Shown here piece after piece: positions 28,264-38,047 of a stretch of 64,000 nucleotides of DNA. Positions within the stretch are counted from its first letter, which is position 1. Each line of letters opens with the position of its first letter. Both the position numbers and the translations under genes were made by a program. This stretch comes from Burkholderia ambifaria. GTDB taxonomy: Bacteria; Pseudomonadota; Gammaproteobacteria; Burkholderiales; Burkholderiaceae. The stretch covers positions 1 to 64,000 of the forward strand of contig NZ_LKPJ01000005.1 of assembly GCF_001443045.1 (NCBI RefSeq), in the 5' to 3' direction. The notes beneath the pieces were generated by a model, which was not told the DNA's origin, did not search any database, and worked only from the letters and a program-made list of their open reading frames with translations.

Positions 28264-29040
28264 TCAACCGAGCGTCAGCCAGTCGAAGCCCGCGTCCTGC
28301 GTGGCCACGACCACCTCCTCCCCGTCCGTTCCCAGCACACCGGCCAACGCCTGGCGGGCCAGCTCGGGCCGATTGTTCTGCTGGCTCAGGTGTGCCGCGA
28401 CCAGATGCTGCAGGCGGCTGCGTTCGAGCGACGCGAGAATGCCGGCGGCGGCATCATTGCTCAGGTGGCCATGATTGCCGCCGATCCGCGCCTTCAGCGA
28501 CTGCGGATAGCGGCTCCCGGCCAGCATTGCGGTATCGTGGTTGGATTCGAGCACCAGCGCGTCACAGCCGCTCAGGACGGCCGTGATGTGCGGCGTGGCC
28601 ATCCCGACGTCGGTCAGCACGCCGAGCCGGCGGCAACCGTCCATGAAGACGAACTGGAGCGGTTCCCGCGCGTCGTGAGGCACCGTATAGGGCATCACGG
28701 CCAGATCGCGTATCGCGGCCGTCTCGTCGCCCCACAACACGTGGAGATCGACATCGGCCTCGTCCGCGCCCACCGCGCGCGCCGTGCCCCAGCTCATATA
28801 GAGCGGCAGCGACCCGCGCCGCGCGAGCGTCAGCGCGCTGCCGACGTGGTCGCCGTGTTCATGGGTGATGAGGATCGCATCGAGATCGTCGATGCCAAGA
28901 TTCAGGCGGCCGAGGCGACGCTCGACCTCCTTCGCTGAAAAACCGCAGTCGAGCAGCACGCGGGTGGTCGTCGTGCCGCTCGAGACCTCGACGACCAGCG
29001 CATTGCCTTCGCTGCCGCTACCGAGGCTGGCGAAGCGCAC
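28264..29040 (-). CDS. MBL-fold metallo-hydrolase (YycJ/WalJ-like)
   Basis: 258-residue metallo-beta-lactamase-fold protein. It starts with RFASLGSGSEGNALVVE, has a cofactor-site motif ILITHEHGDHVGSAL near residue 58 (HxHxDH), a second Asp/His region (LESNHDTAML; HGHLSNDAA) and later His (VAAHLSQQNN). This pattern is of the YycJ/WalJ-like group, thought to be nucleases or phosphodiesterases linked to cell-wall or DNA functions. Start codon is a GTG at 29040, four bases after the bamC stop, so it is the last gene of the bamC transcript. Confidence 0.87.
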   Translation of the reverse strand: MRFASLGSGSEGNALVVEVSSGTTTTRVLLDCGFSAKEVERRLGRLNLGIDDLDAILITHEHGDHVGSALTLARRGSLPLYMSWGTARAVGADEADVDLHVLWGDETAAIRDLAVMPYTVPHDAREPLQFVFMDGCRRLGVLTDVGMATPHITAVLSGCDALVLESNHDTAMLAGSRYPQSLKARIGGNHGHLSNDAAAGILASLERSRLQHLVAAHLSQQNNRPELARQALAGVLGTDGEEVVVATQDAGFDWLTLG

Positions 29041-29044
29041 GCGG

Positions 29045-30190
29045 TCAGTTCAGCTGCGCGTGCAGCAGCGAAATGATCCGCTGCGCGTCCGACGAGTTGT
29101 CGACCTGGCCGTTCGCGTCAACCACCGCGACCTGCGTGCCGCCATTGCCCTGTGCGCGCACGTTGACGAGGTATTCCTTGCCCGGCTTGGCCGCCGACGG
29201 GCCACCGTAGAACAGCTTGCCGAACAGCCCGTCGCGCTTGAGCTCTTCCATCGTGTTCGCGTAGCGGACCGTGTACAGGCCCTTCTCTCGATCGCGATTG
29301 TCGACCGCGAAGTTGGTGCGGTCGAGCGCGAGACCGACGCGCAGCCACGCGCGGTCGAACGATTCAGCCAGCTGCAGCGTCGCGGCGCCGCTGCTCGTGT
29401 CACTGACCTGCGCCGGCGCCGTCGCCGGACGCGCATCGGTCAGCAGCTGCTTCGCCTGCGCGTCGCTCAGGCCGAACTTCTGCATCAGCTTCGACAGGAA
29501 CACGGCCTCAAGCACCGGGTTGCGCGGACGCTCTTCCCAGCGCGACGACGTGCCGCCCTGCGGACCGACCATCATTTCTTCCATCGCGCTGTGCGTGATC
29601 GAGATGTCGGTGTTGCCGTTCGACGTGCGGTTCACGAGCGTACGGAAACGGTCGCGCGTGCCGGACGAGTACGCGAAATCGATGACCTTGCCGATCGTGC
29701 GGCGGAACCAGTCATCGGGGATGTTCGCACGGTTCTCGGCCCAATCGGTGGCCATGATGCCGGTCGACGGCGCATCGGTCTTCAGCGAGAAGCCGTTCTC
29801 CTGCCAGAATTCCTTCAGGATCGGCCACAGCTGCTCGGGCGTGCGCCCGTCCACGACGAGCCAGTGACGGTCGCCGTCGCGCTCGATATGCATGCCGAGC
29901 GGATCCTGCGCGCTCGGAACGCCGTCGGTCGCATTGCCTGCGGCGGTGGTCGCCCGCGGCGGCAGCGTGCCGAGGCCGGCGTTGCTCGGCGGTGCGACGA
30001 ACTGCTGGGTCGTCGGCACCGGCTTCAGGTCGCTCGGCACCGCGAGCGGCGGCGCCGAACCCGTGTTCTTGTAGTTGACCCGGTCGGGCGCCAGATAGTC
30101 GTTCAGCGTATCGCAGCCGGCGAGCGTGCCCAGCGCCAGCGCCACCACCGAAACCTGGATGGCGCGAGAGGAAAAGGCGAAACGTTTCAT
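29045..30190 (-). CDS. bamC: Outer membrane assembly lipoprotein BamC
   Basis: Lipoprotein of the BAM complex that inserts beta-barrels into the outer membrane. 381 residues; signal ends in TLAGC with the lipidated Cys at residue 26, followed by the extended segment DTLNDYLAPDRVNYKN that contacts BamD, and two helix-grip domains. Start is the ATG at 30190, since it opens the lipoprotein signal; upstream in-frame sequence to 30346 is shadow. It lies 112 bases after dapA, the same dapA-bamC order as in E. coli. Confidence 0.95.
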   Translation of the reverse strand: MKRFAFSSRAIQVSVVALALGTLAGCDTLNDYLAPDRVNYKNTGSAPPLAVPSDLKPVPTTQQFVAPPSNAGLGTLPPRATTAAGNATDGVPSAQDPLGMHIERDGDRHWLVVDGRTPEQLWPILKEFWQENGFSLKTDAPSTGIMATDWAENRANIPDDWFRRTIGKVIDFAYSSGTRDRFRTLVNRTSNGNTDISITHSAMEEMMVGPQGGTSSRWEERPRNPVLEAVFLSKLMQKFGLSDAQAKQLLTDARPATAPAQVSDTSSGAATLQLAESFDRAWLRVGLALDRTNFAVDNRDREKGLYTVRYANTMEELKRDGLFGKLFYGGPSAAKPGKEYLVNVRAQGNGGTQVAVVDANGQVDNSSDAQRIISLLHAQLN

Positions 30191-30302
30191 GAAATCCTTC
30201 GTCTTGCTAGAACGCTCGTCAGGAGCGGCGCCGGACGGAGCCGGCCGGTGCGGGTTGATGAGGGGTCGAGCCGGCGGCCGCAGGACGCGGCCGCCTTGCG
30301 CA

Positions 30303-31208
30303 TCAGGCGAGGACGCCGGCCTCGACGAGGGCCGAACGCACGACATCGTGGCAACGCTCGTCGAGCGGCGTGAGCGGCAGGCGGATGCCGCCCTGCATCT
30401 TGCCCATCGCCTGCAGCGCCCACTTCACCGGAATCGGGTTCGCCTCGATGAACAGGTTCTTGTGCAGCGACAGCAGCTTCATGTGCAGCTCACGCGCCGT
30501 CGCGACATCGCCGGCCAGCGCCGCGCGGCACAGGTCGCTCATCGCGCGCGGTGCGACGTTCGCCGTCACCGAGATGTTGCCGTGACCGCCGAGCAGCATC
30601 AGCGCGATCGCGGTGGGATCGTCGCCACTGTAGATCGCGAAGTGCTTCGGCGCGGCCTTGATCAGGTGCGCGGCGCGATCGATGTTGCCCGTCGCTTCCT
30701 TCACGCCGATGATGCCTGGCACCTGCGCGAGGCGCAGCGTGGTCTCGTGCGCCATGTCGGCGACCGTGCGGCCCGGGACGTTGTACAGGATCACGGGCAG
30801 GTCGACCGCTTCGGCGATCGCCTTGAAGTGCCGGTACATCCCTTCCTGCGTGGGCTTGTTGTAGTACGGCACGACCTGCAGCGTCGCGTCGGCGCCGACG
30901 GCCTTCGCGTGCTTCGTCAGCTCGATCGCCTCGGCGGTCGAATTGCCGCCCGCGCCCGCGATGATCGGGATGCGCTTGCCCGCATGCTCGACCGCCGTGC
31001 GGATCATCAGGATGTGCTCTTCGACGTTGAGCGTTGCCGACTCGCCACTCGTGCCGACCACGACGAGTGCGTCGGTGCCTTCCTCGATGTGCCAGTCGAT
31101 CAGTTTGCGAAATGCCGGCAGGTCGAGACTGCCGTCTTCGAGCATCGGGGTGACGATCGCGGGGATGCTGCCGCGGATTTGAATGCCGTCTTGGGTGCCG
31201 TTAGCCAT
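30303..31208 (-). CDS. dapA: 4-hydroxy-tetrahydrodipicolinate synthase
   Basis: Condenses aspartate semialdehyde with pyruvate in the lysine/DAP pathway. 301 residues: early substrate motif [13 protein letters not shown] near residue 46, [15 protein letters not shown] with the catalytic Tyr near 139, the Schiff-base Lys in [11 protein letters not shown] near 167, and [13 protein letters not shown]. Length normal. Next to bamC downstream and a methyltransferase gene upstream (47 bases). Works in the same pathway as lysC at 7.4 kb. Confidence 0.98.
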   Translation of the reverse strand: MANGTQDGIQIRGSIPAIVTPMLEDGSLDLPAFRKLIDWHIEEGTDALVVVGTSGESATLNVEEHILMIRTAVEHAGKRIPIIAGAGGNSTAEAIELTKHAKAVGADATLQVVPYYNKPTQEGMYRHFKAIAEAVDLPVILYNVPGRTVADMAHETTLRLAQVPGIIGVKEATGNIDRAAHLIKAAPKHFAIYSGDDPTAIALMLLGGHGNISVTANVAPRAMSDLCRAALAGDVATARELHMKLLSLHKNLFIEANPIPVKWALQAMGKMQGGIRLPLTPLDERCHDVVRSALVEAGVLA

Positions 31209-31255
31209 GAAACGCGATTGATTGATGTACCGGTAAACGTTGAGATTGTAGCGGA

Positions 31256-31858
31256 TTAGCCGGGCAGTTCGTAACGTGGAATTCCCGCCCCCGCCGTCGG
31301 GGTCGCGCCCTCGCGTATCGCGCAGATGCGCTGCACGAACGCCTCGCGCGGCGCGGCGACGAATCCGTCCTCGTACGCGACCACCCGCAGGCGGTCGCGT
31401 ACCGCGTCCAGCAGTTCGCCCGGGGCGAGCAGGAACGCGGGATTGGACGGTTTGCCGACCGTTTCGTTTCCTTGCGCGAAGGTTTCGTAGATCAGCACGC
31501 CGCCCGGGGCCACCGCATCGAGCAGATGGGGCCAGAGCGGACGATGCAGATAATGGGTGACGATCACGGCCGCGAACGAAGCGCCGGCCGGCAGCGGCCA
31601 GGGCGCGCCCTCGAGATCGGCGTCACGCGCGTCGACGCCGGGAATCGCCAGCAATGCGGCCAGCGCGGCCGGATCGCGGTCGAGCGCGACGACCGGATGC
31701 CCGTGCGACGCAAACCAGCGCGCATGGCGGCCGCCGCCCGCGGCGACGTCGAGCACCGCGCCGCCCGCCGGGACGAACCGCGACCACCGGGCGACCCAGC
31801 GCGACGGCTCGGTCTGGGCGACGTGGCCGCCCGCGGCGGCAATGACAGGTTCGCGCAT
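31256..31858 (-). CDS. SAM-dependent methyltransferase
   Basis: 200-residue class I methyltransferase of unknown substrate. The SAM-binding motif [20 protein letters not shown] lies near residue 36, motif II at ALDRDPAAL, and the catalytic-region [15 protein letters not shown] with [14 protein letters not shown] near 122. The pattern is close to TehB-like small-molecule methyltransferases. It lies 9 bases after trpS and 47 before dapA, in the middle of a long minus-strand gene run. Confidence 0.85.
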   Translation of the reverse strand: MREPVIAAAGGHVAQTEPSRWVARWSRFVPAGGAVLDVAAGGGRHARWFASHGHPVVALDRDPAALAALLAIPGVDARDADLEGAPWPLPAGASFAAVIVTHYLHRPLWPHLLDAVAPGGVLIYETFAQGNETVGKPSNPAFLLAPGELLDAVRDRLRVVAYEDGFVAAPREAFVQRICAIREGATPTAGAGIPRYELPG

Positions 31859-31867
31859 GCCGTCAGG

Positions 31868-33070
31868 TCAGGTGTACGACAGGCCCATCGCCTCGCGCAC
31901 GTCGCGCATCGTCTCGACCGCGTGCTTGCGCGCCTTGTCGCAGCCGTCCGCGACGATCGCGCGCAGCAGCGACGGATCGTCCATGTACTTCTGCGCGCGC
32001 TCGAGCATCGGCTGCTGTTCGCGCAGGATCCCTTCGACGACCGGCTGCTTGCAGTCGAGGCAGCCGATGCCCGCCGAGCGGCAGCCCTTCTGCACCCAGT
32101 CGTGCGTCGCTTCGTCCGTATAGACCTGGTGCAGTTGCCACACCGGGCACTTGTCGGGATCACCCGGATCGGTGCGGCGCACGCGCGCCGGATCGGTCGG
32201 CATCGTGCGGACCTTCTTCGTGATCGTCTCCGCGTCCTCGCGCAGGCCGATCGTGTTGCCGTACGACTTCGACATCTTCTGCCCGTCGAGACCCGGCATC
32301 CGGGACGCTTCGGTCAGCAGCGCCTGCGGCTCGACCAGGATGATCTTGCGTGCGCCTTCGAGATAGCCGAACAGGCGTTCGCGGTCGCTCATCGACAGGC
32401 TCTGCGACTCCTGCAGCATCGCGCGCGCCTGTTCGAGCGCCTCGTCGTCGCCCTCCTGCTGATATGCATTGCGCAGCTCGTGATAGAGCTTCGCGCGCTT
32501 GCCGCCGAGCTTCTTCGCGGCCTCGAGCGCCTTCTCCTCGAAGCCCGGCTCGCGGCCGTACAGGTAGTTGAAGCGGCGCGCGATCTCGCGCGTCATCTCG
32601 ACGTGCGGCACCTGGTCTTCGCCGACCGGCACGAGCGAGCCGCGATACAGCAGGATGTCGGCCGCCATCAGCACGGGGTAGCCGAGGAAGCCGTAGGTCG
32701 ACAGATCCTTGTCCTTCAGCTTCTCCATCTGCTCCTTGTAGGTCGGCACGCGTTCGAGCCAGCCGAGCGGCGTGCTCATGCCGAGCAACAGCGCGAGTTC
32801 GGCATGCTCGGGCACCTTGCTCTGGATGAACAGCGTCGCCTGCGCCGGATCGATGCCGGACGCGAGCCAGTCGATCAGCACGTCCCACACATTCTTCTCG
32901 ATGACCTCGGGCGTTTCGTAGTGCGTCGTCAGCGCATGCCAGTCGACCACGCAGAAGAAACACGGGTACTCGGACTGCAGCTTCACCCAGTTTTTCAGCA
33001 CGCCGTGGTAGTGGCCGAGGTGCAGCGACCCGGTGGGTCGCATGCCGGAGAAAATACGTTCAGGGAACAT
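31868..33070 (-). CDS. trpS: Tryptophan--tRNA ligase
   Basis: Class I synthetase charging tRNA-Trp. 400 residues, longer than the about 335-residue E. coli enzyme because of an insertion between about 170 and 230 and a Cys-rich segment near 335 (CPVWQLHQVY, GCRSAGIGCLDCK). The signatures are RPTGSLHLGHYHGVL near residue 11 and the KMSKS loop GLDGQKMSKSYGNTIGL. The start at the ATG at 33070 gives MFPERIFSGMRPTG; the frame stays open upstream, but that is antisense shadow. M50 protease gene 8 bases upstream. Confidence 0.97.
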   Translation of the reverse strand: MFPERIFSGMRPTGSLHLGHYHGVLKNWVKLQSEYPCFFCVVDWHALTTHYETPEVIEKNVWDVLIDWLASGIDPAQATLFIQSKVPEHAELALLLGMSTPLGWLERVPTYKEQMEKLKDKDLSTYGFLGYPVLMAADILLYRGSLVPVGEDQVPHVEMTREIARRFNYLYGREPGFEEKALEAAKKLGGKRAKLYHELRNAYQQEGDDEALEQARAMLQESQSLSMSDRERLFGYLEGARKIILVEPQALLTEASRMPGLDGQKMSKSYGNTIGLREDAETITKKVRTMPTDPARVRRTDPGDPDKCPVWQLHQVYTDEATHDWVQKGCRSAGIGCLDCKQPVVEGILREQQPMLERAQKYMDDPSLLRAIVADGCDKARKHAVETMRDVREAMGLSYT

Positions 33071-33078
33071 GATTGTCG

Positions 33079-33741
33079 TTAGAGAAGCGAGGCGAATGGG
33101 GACAGGATGGCGCTCAGGACGGCATAGCCGACGTTGACGAGCGGGCGCAGCCAGAAGTTCGTCAGCACGCCCGTCGTGACCAGCACGAGGACGATGATGA
33201 AACCGTACGGCTCGATGCGCGACAGCGCGATCGATTGCTTCGGCGGCAGCAGCGCCGCCAGGATGCGGCCGCCGTCGAGCGGCGGCAGCGGAAACAGGTT
33301 CAGCACGCCGAGCACGAGGTTCGCGCTGACGCCTGCAAACGCCATCCGCGTGAAGAACGGCTCGTCGATACCCACGGCGGGCAGCACGAGGGTCAGCACG
33401 CCCCAGATCAGCGCCTGCACGAAGTTGCAGGCCGGGCCCGCGAGCGACACCCACAGGCTGCCCCAACGCGGATTGCGCAGGTTGCCGAACGATACCGGCA
33501 CCGGCTTCGCATAGCCGAACAGGAACGCGCCGCCAGTCAGGAAGTACATCGCGAGCGGAATCGCGATCGTGCCGAGCGGATCGATGTGGCGCATCGGGTT
33601 GAACGATACGCGCCCCATCATGTAGGCGGTGTTGTCGCCGAGCAGGCGCGCGGCATAGCCGTGCGCGGCCTCGTGCAGCGTGATCGCGAAGATCACGGGC
33701 AGCGCGTAGACGGCGATGGTCTGTATCAGGGAAGCATCCAT
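33079..33741 (-). CDS. Site-2 protease family (M50) membrane metalloprotease
   Basis: 220-residue intramembrane zinc protease-like protein. The active-site motif HEAAHGYAARLLGD (HExxH) lies in the first helix region near residue 23, and the third zinc ligand Asp in FPLPPLDGGRILAALL near 137. About six hydrophobic segments and no PDZ domain, which fits the small YwhC/Rip-like group. Substrate unknown. It lies 8 bases before trpS and 45 after yciO. Confidence 0.9.
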   Translation of the reverse strand: MDASLIQTIAVYALPVIFAITLHEAAHGYAARLLGDNTAYMMGRVSFNPMRHIDPLGTIAIPLAMYFLTGGAFLFGYAKPVPVSFGNLRNPRWGSLWVSLAGPACNFVQALIWGVLTLVLPAVGIDEPFFTRMAFAGVSANLVLGVLNLFPLPPLDGGRILAALLPPKQSIALSRIEPYGFIIVLVLVTTGVLTNFWLRPLVNVGYAVLSAILSPFASLL

Positions 33742-33786
33742 ATCGCGTTATTGTAACAAGCGCACTCGCGCAAAAATGAACGGCGC

Positions 33787-34419
33787 TTACGCGGCCGACA
33801 GCCCGAACGGTTCGAGCGCGCCGCGCCCCGCGCGCACGAGCTGCGGTTCGTCGCCCGTCAGGTCGATCACCGTCGACGGCTCGCGCGGGCACGCACCGCC
33901 GTCGATCACGAGGTCGACCTGTTTCTCGAGCTGCGCGCGGATGTCGTCCGGATCGTTGAGCGGTTCGTCGTCCGGTGGCAGGATCAGCGTCGTGCCGAGC
34001 AGCGGCTGGCCCAGCGATTCGAGCAGCGCGAGCGTGATCGCGTGATCGGGCACGCGCAGCCCGATCGTCTTGCGCGACGGGTGCGACAACCGGCGCGGCA
34101 CTTCCTTGGTCGCCTGCAGGATGAACACGTACGGGCCCGGCGTCACCGACTTGATCTGCCGGTACTGACGGTTGTCCACCATCGCGAAGTTGGCCAGTTC
34201 CGACAGGTCGCGCACGAGCAGCGACAGGTGCTGCTTCTCGTCGAGGCCGCGAATGCGGCGCACGCGCTCGACCGCGTCCTTGTCGTCGAGGTGGCACGCG
34301 AGCGCGTAGCTCGAATCGGTCGGCATCGCGATCACGCCGCCCTTGCTGACGATGTCCGCGGCCTGCTTGATCAGGCGCGGCTGCGGATTATCCGGATGAA
34401 TCCTGAAGAACTGGGACAT
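33787..34419 (-). CDS. yciO: YciO/YrdC-family protein
   Basis: 210-residue Sua5/YciO/YrdC-domain protein, related to L-threonylcarbamoyl-AMP synthase of tRNA t6A formation. It starts with the YciO type MSQFFRIHPDNPQPRLIKQA, has GGVIAMPTDSSYALACHL near residue 27, KQHLSLLVRD, TPGPYVFILQATKEVPRR and the adenylate-binding segment VIDLTGDEPQLVRAGRGA. YciO proteins are paralogues of TsaC and their activity is weaker or unclear. It lies 73 bases after the PHP gene. Confidence 0.92.
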   Translation of the reverse strand: MSQFFRIHPDNPQPRLIKQAADIVSKGGVIAMPTDSSYALACHLDDKDAVERVRRIRGLDEKQHLSLLVRDLSELANFAMVDNRQYRQIKSVTPGPYVFILQATKEVPRRLSHPSRKTIGLRVPDHAITLALLESLGQPLLGTTLILPPDDEPLNDPDDIRAQLEKQVDLVIDGGACPREPSTVIDLTGDEPQLVRAGRGALEPFGLSAA

Positions 34420-34492
34420 GGAGGCACGTAAAGAGGGGAAGTCGGATGCGCGCCGGCGGCAACGCGTACGGCAAGCGGCCGCTGCGCGTCAG

Positions 34493-35323
34493 TCAGAGCC
34501 AGCGCTCCCAGACCGGTTTCAGGTCGGGCGGCAACGGCGGCAGGCTGCCGAGCTCGACGCGGCCCTCGCCCGGCGCATGGAAATCCGAACCGCGCGACAC
34601 CTCGAAGCCGAAGCGGCGGGCGACGTCCGCGTATTCGCGGTACTGGTCGGGCGTATGACTGCCCGTGACGACCTCGATCGCGCGGCCGCCGAGATCGATG
34701 AATTCGCCAAAGAACGCGTCGAATTCGACCGGTGTATAGCGGTAGCGGCCCGGATGCGCGACCACGGCCTCGCCGCCCGCCGTGCGAATCCAGGCGACGG
34801 CGTCGGGCAGCGTCGCCCAGCGGTGCGGGACGAATCCGGGCTTGCCGTCGCCGAGCAGGCGGTCGAACACGTCGGACGTGGATGCGGCGTGGCCGTTCTC
34901 GACGAGAAAGCGCGCGAAGTGGGTGCGCGAGATCAGGTCGGGATTCGATACGTACTTCAGCGCGCCTTCGTACGCGCCGGGGATGCCGAGCGTCTCGAGC
35001 TGCGCGCCGATCGCCTGCGCGCGGGCGGCACGGCCGTGGCGCGTGCGATACAGGCCGTCGACGAGCGTCGGGTTCGCCGGATCGATGTTGAGGCCGACGA
35101 TGTGCACGGTGCGCGACGCCCACGTGACCGAGATCTCGACGCCGCTCAGATAGCGCATGCCGAGCGCCTCCGCCTCGCTGCGCGCCGCCGCCTGGCCGCC
35201 GATCTCGTCGTGGTCGGTCAGCGCCCACAGAGTCACGCCGCCGGCATGGGCGCGGCGCGCGACGTCGGCAGGCGACAGCAACCCGTCGGAAACATTCGAA
35301 TGGCAGTGGAGATCAGCGTTCAT
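34493..35323 (-). CDS. PHP-domain phosphoesterase (RNase AM/TrpH-like)
   Basis: 276-residue PHP metal-dependent phosphoesterase. The motifs MNADLHCHSNVSDG (motif 1, HxH), ALTDHDEIGG (motif 2), GVEISVTW, AHPGRYRY and SRGSDFHAPGE (motif 4) are in order and in the places of the E. coli YciV/TrpH group, which acts on 3',5'-nucleotides and RNA 5' ends. The yciO gene follows, as in E. coli, which supports the assignment. Confidence 0.9.
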   Translation of the reverse strand: MNADLHCHSNVSDGLLSPADVARRAHAGGVTLWALTDHDEIGGQAAARSEAEALGMRYLSGVEISVTWASRTVHIVGLNIDPANPTLVDGLYRTRHGRAARAQAIGAQLETLGIPGAYEGALKYVSNPDLISRTHFARFLVENGHAASTSDVFDRLLGDGKPGFVPHRWATLPDAVAWIRTAGGEAVVAHPGRYRYTPVEFDAFFGEFIDLGGRAIEVVTGSHTPDQYREYADVARRFGFEVSRGSDFHAPGEGRVELGSLPPLPPDLKPVWERWL

Positions 35324-35402
35324 TGTCGGTATGGCAGGTGAGGCTTCATTCTACTGCAACGCGGCAATTCCGCCGCCCGCCTGCCCTGCCGCTGCCGCCG
35401 GC

Positions 35403-36293
35403 CTACGCGCAGAACGCCTCGATCAGCGCCGCGATCTGCTCCGGCTGGTCGTGATGGACCATGTGGCCAGCATCCTCGACGAGCTTTTCGCGCCAGTCGG
35501 GGAACGCGCCGAAACGCGCCTTGAACTCGGGCAGCGGGATGTCGCCCGCGAGGTATGCAAGCGTCGGCGAATTGACGGCCTCGACGTGCAGCACCTTCGC
35601 GCGCACCTGCTTCCAGACGGCCATCACCTCGTCGAGCCGGTACAGCATCGGGCCCGCCATCTTGTGCGCGGGGTCCGCCAGCAGGTGGTACAGGCCGTCG
35701 TCGCCGCGCTTCGACCAGTGCGCGGCGAGAAACGCGGCACGGCCCGGATCGAGCCGCGGATTGGTCTTGATCAGCCGGGCCGCCACGTCGTCGAGCGACG
35801 CGTACGGACGCAGCGCCGGCGGCTCGCGCAGTTCGTCGAGCCAGCCGCGCAGCCGGCGCGGCGCCTGCTCGGCCCGCGCGGGGGCAAGCCCGAACCCTTC
35901 GAGGTCGACCACGCGCCGCACGCGCTCCGGTCGCGCGCCCGCATACAGGCACACGACGTTCGCGCCCATGCTGTGCCCGATCAGGTTGACTTCGCCGGTC
36001 GGCGCATAGTGATCGACGAGCGCATCGAGATCGCCCAAGTACTCGTGGAACCAGTAATGCCCGCCGCCCTGCCGTGCAACCGGCCAGTCGGACAGGCCGA
36101 AACCGCGTGCATCCGGCGCGATCACCTGCCAGTCGCCCGCGAGTGCGTCGACGACGAACTGGAACGATGCGGCGACATCCATCCAGCCGTGCAGCATGAA
36201 CAGCGTCGGCGCATCGGGCCGGCCCCAGCGCCGCACATGCAGCTTGACGCCGCGCACCGTGACGAAATCGGAAACAGAACTCGAGGCACTCAT
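35403..36293 (-). CDS. Alpha/beta hydrolase
   Basis: 296-residue alpha/beta hydrolase of unknown substrate. The oxyanion segment MLHGWMDVAASFQFVVDAL, the nucleophile elbow NLIGHSMGANVVCLYAG (Ser near residue 108) and the C-terminal His in DAGHMVHHDQPEQIAAL form the triad. Start taken at the ATG at 36293; a TTG four codons earlier is the alternative. First gene of the minus-strand run that ends with the MBL gene. The family pattern resembles haloalkane-dehalogenase/epoxide-hydrolase-like esterases. Confidence 0.88.
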   Translation of the reverse strand: MSASSSVSDFVTVRGVKLHVRRWGRPDAPTLFMLHGWMDVAASFQFVVDALAGDWQVIAPDARGFGLSDWPVARQGGGHYWFHEYLGDLDALVDHYAPTGEVNLIGHSMGANVVCLYAGARPERVRRVVDLEGFGLAPARAEQAPRRLRGWLDELREPPALRPYASLDDVAARLIKTNPRLDPGRAAFLAAHWSKRGDDGLYHLLADPAHKMAGPMLYRLDEVMAVWKQVRAKVLHVEAVNSPTLAYLAGDIPLPEFKARFGAFPDWREKLVEDAGHMVHHDQPEQIAALIEAFCA

Positions 36294-36497
36294 TGCAACC
36301 GCCAAAAAAAGAATGGTCGTTCGATTATAACGATGACGCTTCCGTTCCGGCGACCGGAAATCGAGGCAGTTCTCTAGCGACGGGGAGCCGCTGGCGCGCG
36401 GAACCCGCGCATCGGACGGCGCGGGAATGGCGCCGAACGGCCGGGTGGCCGGCCGGTGACAGCTTTCGCACCGTGCAGCCGGCGGCGCGCAGCCACC

Positions 36498-37349
36498 CTA
36501 ACCCGCCGCCTTGCCGTCCGACGCGTCCTGCGCGGCGAGTTCGTCCAGTTCCGCCTGCTCGAATCCCGCCGTGCGGCGTGCGTCGAAATTGAACGGCCCG
36601 CGCAGCCGCGGTGCATGGTACTGCTCGGCGAGTTCGCGGTAGGTGGGCACCGGATCGCGGCCAGCCTTGTCGCACAGGTGCCGGAACCAGCGGTTTCCGA
36701 TCGCGACATGACCGATCTCGTCGCGCAGGATCACGTCGAGGATTGCCGCAGATGCGTCGTCGCCCGCCTGTACGAGCCGCGCGCGGATCGGCGGCGACGC
36801 GTCGAGCCCGCGCGCCTCGAGCGTGCGCGGCACGAGCGCCATCCGCGCGAGCACATCGGCCTTGGTCCGCTCGCACATCTCCCATAGCCCGTTGTGCGCG
36901 GGAAAATCGCCGTACGCATGCCCGAACCCGGCCAGCCGATCGGACAGCAGCGTGAAGTGATAGGCCTCCTCGGCCGCGACCTTCAGCCAGTCCGCATAGA
37001 ACGCGTCCGGCATCCTGGCGAAGCGCCATATGGCGTCGAGCGCGAGGTTGATCGCATTGAATTCGATATGCGCGAGCGCATGCAGCAGCACCGCGCGCCC
37101 GGCAGGCGAGCGCATGCTGCGGCGCTCGAGCTGGCGCGGCTCGACGAGCGGCGGGCGCGCCGGACGGCCAGGCAACTCCGCCGGCTCATCCAGGTCGAGC
37201 GCCGGCGCAATCGCGGCTTGCCCGGCCAGTAGTGCGTCGTATAGCGCGCGGACCCGCGCGGCCTTCGCGGCCGGCTCGGACATCCGCAGCGCGTCGAGCG
37301 CGGCGCGGCGCACGCAGCGCGGCGCGGCGGTGAAAGAAGAAGGCTCCAT
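36498..37349 (-). CDS. DUF455 ferritin-like protein
   Basis: 283-residue protein of the DUF455 (COG2833) family, with a ferritin-like diiron four-helix bundle. Likely metal ligands are in LAHIEFNAINLALDA, AAEEAYHFTLLSDRL and ILRDEIGHVAIGNRWF. Function unknown. The start is the ATG at 37349 (MEPSSFTAAPRCVRRAAL). Divergent from the gamma-carbonic anhydrase gene across 148 bases. Confidence 0.88.
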   Translation of the reverse strand: MEPSSFTAAPRCVRRAALDALRMSEPAAKAARVRALYDALLAGQAAIAPALDLDEPAELPGRPARPPLVEPRQLERRSMRSPAGRAVLLHALAHIEFNAINLALDAIWRFARMPDAFYADWLKVAAEEAYHFTLLSDRLAGFGHAYGDFPAHNGLWEMCERTKADVLARMALVPRTLEARGLDASPPIRARLVQAGDDASAAILDVILRDEIGHVAIGNRWFRHLCDKAGRDPVPTYRELAEQYHAPRLRGPFNFDARRTAGFEQAELDELAAQDASDGKAAG

Positions 37350-37497
37350 GCTCGTCAAACGGGGCACCATCCGTGCGCATCGCGGGAGCACATGCACGCG
37401 ACGGTTTACAATATGAGTTTGTGCCGCGACGCAATGCGCCCGGCACGCCAGACGCGCCATTCTACGGCGCCCCTCATCGAAGAGACCAGGAGACTCC

Positions 37498-38022
37498 GTG
37501 ACGATCTACAAACTGGGCGAAACGGCCCCGACGATCCACGAAAGCGTATTCGTCGCCGATACGGCGGCCATCATCGGCAAGGTCGTGCTCGAGGAAAACG
37601 CGAGCGTCTGGTTCGGCGCGACGATTCGCGGCGACAACGAGACGATCACGGTCGGCACCGGCAGCAACGTCCAGGAAGGGGCGGTGCTGCACACGGACCC
37701 CGGCTTTCCTCTGACGATTGCCGAAAACGTGACGATCGGGCACCAGGCAATGCTGCACGGATGCACGATCGGCGAAGGTTCGCTGATCGGGATTCAGGCG
37801 GTGGTCTTGAATGGCGCGGTCATCGGCCGCAACTGTCTGGTTGGTGCCGGCGCGGTCGTGACGGAAGGCAAGACGTTCCCGGACAACTCGCTGATTCTCG
37901 GCGCCCCGGCAAAAGTCGTGCGCGAGCTGTCGGCAGACGACATCGCGCGGCTGCGCGCAAATGCGAAGACGTACGTCGAGCGGCGTGCGCATTTCAAGGA
38001 GCAACTCGTGCGGATCGGGTGA
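37498..38022 (+). CDS. Gamma-carbonic anhydrase family protein
   Basis: 174-residue left-handed beta-helix protein (YrdA/CaiE type). It has hexapeptide repeats and the three zinc-ligand His: HTDPGFPLTIAENVTIGHQA and MLHGCTIG near residues 65-87. Carbonic anhydrase activity is known only for some members. GTG start at 37498, supported by AGGAG at 37488-37492. Next gene hslO follows after 25 bases. Confidence 0.93.
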   Translation: MTIYKLGETAPTIHESVFVADTAAIIGKVVLEENASVWFGATIRGDNETITVGTGSNVQEGAVLHTDPGFPLTIAENVTIGHQAMLHGCTIGEGSLIGIQAVVLNGAVIGRNCLVGAGAVVTEGKTFPDNSLILGAPAKVVRELSADDIARLRANAKTYVERRAHFKEQLVRIG

Positions 38023-38047
38023 TTCGCGCGGATTTCAAGGAAGAAGA

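Noticed and set aside
33071-34297. Apparent N-terminal fusion extending trpS to 809 residues
   Set aside because: The upstream part is antisense or out-of-frame text of the M50 and yciO genes, and the TrpRS N-terminus (MFPERIFSGMRPTG) is complete at 33070.
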